Shown here: in pieces, positions 12,801 through 13,756 of the stretch
How positions within the stretch are numbered: the first letter of the stretch is position 1
Layout of the letters: each line of letters starts with the position of its first letter
Origin: an uncultured Prevotella sp.
GTDB taxonomy: Bacteria > Bacteroidota > Bacteroidia > Bacteroidales > Bacteroidaceae
NCBI GenBank assembly: GCA_905373605.1
Contig: CAJPTO010000064.1
Span: 1-13,756, forward strand
Direction: 5' to 3'
DNA length: 13,756 nucleotides
The notes under the pieces: generated by a model
The model's input: the letters and a program-made list of their open reading frames with translations, nothing else
Database searches by the model: none
Told to the model about the DNA's origin: nothing
Position numbers and translations under genes: made by a program

Positions 12801-13756
12801 GGTTTAGCAAAGACGATTATCGAACGCTCGATGACTTTTATCGCCAACGAATGCAGCAAATCCACATCGTTGGCGAATATGCCAACCTCATGGTAAAGGA
12901 CTATGCGGCGGCCCAACAGTTTGTAAAAGACTATTTCCAAATGGATTATCGCCTGTTTGTTTCCAAGTATTTCAAGGGCGAAAGGGCAAGCGAAATTCAG
13001 CGAAACATCACTCCCAGCAAGTACAAACAGCTGTTCGGCGATCTCTCTTCACGACAAAAAGAGATTATCAGCGACAAGGAAACGCGCTGTATCGTTGTGG
13101 CTGCAGGTCCCGGAAGCGGCAAAACGCGCGTGCTTGTACATAAGTTGGCCTCGCTGTTGATGCTCGAAGACGTGAAACACGAGCAGCTCCTGATGCTCAC
13201 TTTCTCGCGTGCGGCGGCCACAGAGTTTAAGCAACGCCTGCTCGCGCTCATGGGAAACGCCGCCCATTTCGTGGAAGTAAAAACCTTTCATGCCTATTGT
13301 TTCGACCTGCTGGGTCGCATTGGCAACCTCGATGAAACAGGAAACGTGGTGCAACGTGCCGCAGACATGATTAAGGCGAGCGAGGTGGAACCCAACAAAA
13401 TAGCCAAGACGGTGCTGGTTATCGACGAGGCGCAAGACATGGCCGCCGACGAATATGCGCTGGTTGAGGCCCTGATGGCACAGAATGAAGACATGCGCGT
13501 GATTGCTGTTGGCGACGACGACCAGAACATTTTCGAGTTTCGCGGCTCCAACTCGGCTTACATGCAACGCATGGCGCAGGCAGAAGGCAGCCGCCTTATC
13601 GAGATGACGGACAATTATCGCAGCGACATCAGCCCCGTGGCCTTCGCCAATCACCTGGCCAAAGCCCTTGCACCACGCATGAAAACCACGCCCAACATTG
13701 CCGTTAGCAACGAAAAGGGGTGGACAGAGGTGGTGCACCACCCTGCCAAATGCCTT
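9824..13756 (+). CDS. Exonuclease-RecQ-UvrD fusion helicase (3' end outside window)
   Basis: One uninterrupted frame gives 1311 residues and is still open at the right edge. Residues ~33-145 are a DEDD-type exonuclease-like domain: FIDAE (Asp38, Glu40), CGHNIVHHDAKYL (Asp88), and NNPVNDCEKA (Asp139 with Asn134 where DnaQ-type enzymes have His). A Cys cluster C-x3-C-x2-C (259, 263, 266) follows. Residues ~280-620 are a RecQ core: FPTGGGKS (Lys317), VVISPLQSLMKDQ, DEAHCLSSWGQDFR (415-428), FTATA, VATSAFGMGVD, and YVQEAGRAGRD (601-611). A winged-helix-like region (ALEEAGYL) comes next, without the usual RecQ zinc cysteines. Residues from ~1075 are a UvrD/Rep-type SF1 helicase: AGPGSGKT (Lys1100), VKTFHAYCFDLLG, VIDEAQD (1199-1205), GDDDQNIFEFRG (1230-1241), MTDNYRS. 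Likely role: DNA repair or recombination. The start could instead be the in-frame ATG at 9740 (28 extra residues); 9824 is preferred because the extension resembles no domain. Confidence 0.93.
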   Translation, partial: MPIWNRLSAGKGTEDARNIGGNEPTRPTPNPKFYAFIDAEIGLKDHRVHDIGALRYDGATFHQPSKAQLIDFLSSVDFVCGHNIVHHDAKYLFGEDDAQRWQLVDTLYLSPLLFPERPYHRLVKDDKLMVDELNNPVNDCEKAKALLDDEMAHWQLLPAHKRRLYAALLWGKSEFEGFLRMVGAEQTAENLPQLIAEHYAEKLCSHAPLAALAEQYPCELAYALALIDTSDQRSVTPGWVLYNYPATEYVVKQLRHTPCKQGCAYCNAHLDIVRSLETHFGYHQFRTYEGEPLQQRAVEAAVQGQSLLAIFPTGGGKSLTFQLPALMAGTAMHGLTVVISPLQSLMKDQVDNLSERGITDAVSINGLLDPISRASSIERVQDGSASLLYISPEMLRSKTIERMLSMRHVVRFVIDEAHCLSSWGQDFRVDYLYIGKFIRRLQEQKHTQQPIPVSCFTATAKQKVVQDICDYFQQTLGLKLELYASTATRTNLRYSVVHADDANDKYSKLRALVAEDNCPTIVYVSRTKRTRELAAKLTRDGYEALPFNGKMDADEKTHNQEAFMNDDVRIIVATSAFGMGVDKKDVGLVVHYDISDSLENYVQEAGRAGRDPSLNAKCYVLYSDNDLDKHFVLLNQTKLSISEIQQVWKAVKSFTRQRPNINCSALEIARQAGWDDGVGDIETRVRTALAALEEAGYLVRGSNVPHVYATGITVCNMNEARMRIEASLLFDDNEREKAARIIKSLISKKHIAKAQDTEAESRIDYLADTLGIPKAEIMSVVVRMRQEGILADSKDMLAYLRDTGENERKSNTLLERFARLEQHLLGQLHSEPLVTTYKQLNDNAVKSGISSATEKDIRTLLYFLTIKGYTRKKENAARYLQLTPLADAEAIVRRFERRLQVCRFAVEWLYALVQKSAPTTTDNVPVQFSVVRLLNDIKAQGQGLFSSLADLQIEEVEESLLYLAKIGALKLDGGFLVIYNAMSIRRTKDNRMRFSKDDYRTLDDFYRQRMQQIHIVGEYANLMVKDYAAAQQFVKDYFQMDYRLFVSKYFKGERASEIQRNITPSKYKQLFGDLSSRQKEIISDKETRCIVVAAGPGSGKTRVLVHKLASLLMLEDVKHEQLLMLTFSRAAATEFKQRLLALMGNAAHFVEVKTFHAYCFDLLGRIGNLDETGNVVQRAADMIKASEVEPNKIAKTVLVIDEAQDMAADEYALVEALMAQNEDMRVIAVGDDDQNIFEFRGSNSAYMQRMAQAEGSRLIEMTDNYRSDISPVAFANHLAKALAPRMKTTPNIAVSNEKGWTEVVHHPAKCL

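Noticed and set aside
13049..13741. 230-codon minus-strand ORF
   Set aside because: Antisense to the UvrD motifs of the helicase fusion; the His/Val-rich translation is typical of a shadow frame.

Overview
The window looks like chromosomal DNA from a Bacteroidota species, most likely a Prevotella-type member of the Bacteroidales. The reasons are a SusC/SusD pair, lipoproteins with Cys-Ser/Asn-acidic N-termini, outer-membrane proteins with a carboxypeptidase-like regulatory domain ahead of the plug, and TAnnTTTG-type promoter boxes in place of E. coli-type sigma70 boxes. Every gene I can support lies on the + strand. No rRNA, tRNA, insertion sequence or CRISPR array is visible.

Layout. (1) Positions 1-4110 hold a nutrient-uptake cassette: the C-terminal half of a SusC-type TonB-dependent transporter, a complete SusD/RagB lipoprotein and a downstream surface lipoprotein of unknown fold, spaced 24 and 23 bases apart. 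(2) Positions 4111-4416 are a gap with a possible terminator and a 22-bp-period array of small hairpins. (3) Positions 4417-5439 encode an M64-family ('IgA peptidase' type) lipoprotein metallopeptidase. (4) Positions 5440-5732 hold a striking array of 22 CTAG-cored units at 9-bp period. (5) Positions 5733-8081 encode a TonB-dependent-receptor-like outer-membrane beta-barrel protein. (6) After a 302-base gap with a good promoter box, 8384-9511 encodes an acyltransferase-3 family membrane protein. (7) Positions 9512-9823 hold an 8-bp-period degenerate GTTAAC-type array, a perfect 8-bp-stem inverted repeat and a promoter. (8) Position 9824 to the window end is one open frame of at least 1311 codons fusing a DEDD-type exonuclease domain, a RecQ-type helicase core and a UvrD/Rep-type (SF1A) helicase. 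It runs off the right edge.

How they may work together. SusC, SusD and the third lipoprotein should form an outer-membrane binding and import complex. The neighbouring gene is a peptidase and no glycoside hydrolase is visible, so the substrate may be a peptide or glycoprotein, but the upstream part of the locus is missing. The acyltransferase and the helicase fusion appear to be separate transcription units with their own promoters.

The least expected feature is that three of the four longer intergenic gaps each carry a different short-period tandem array (22, 9 and 8 bp), each with a palindromic element (TACCA/TGGTA, CTAG, GTTAAC). The helicase fusion has an atypical third exonuclease motif and an unusual Cys cluster, and the M64 enzyme has a HExxxH zinc motif in place of HExxH.
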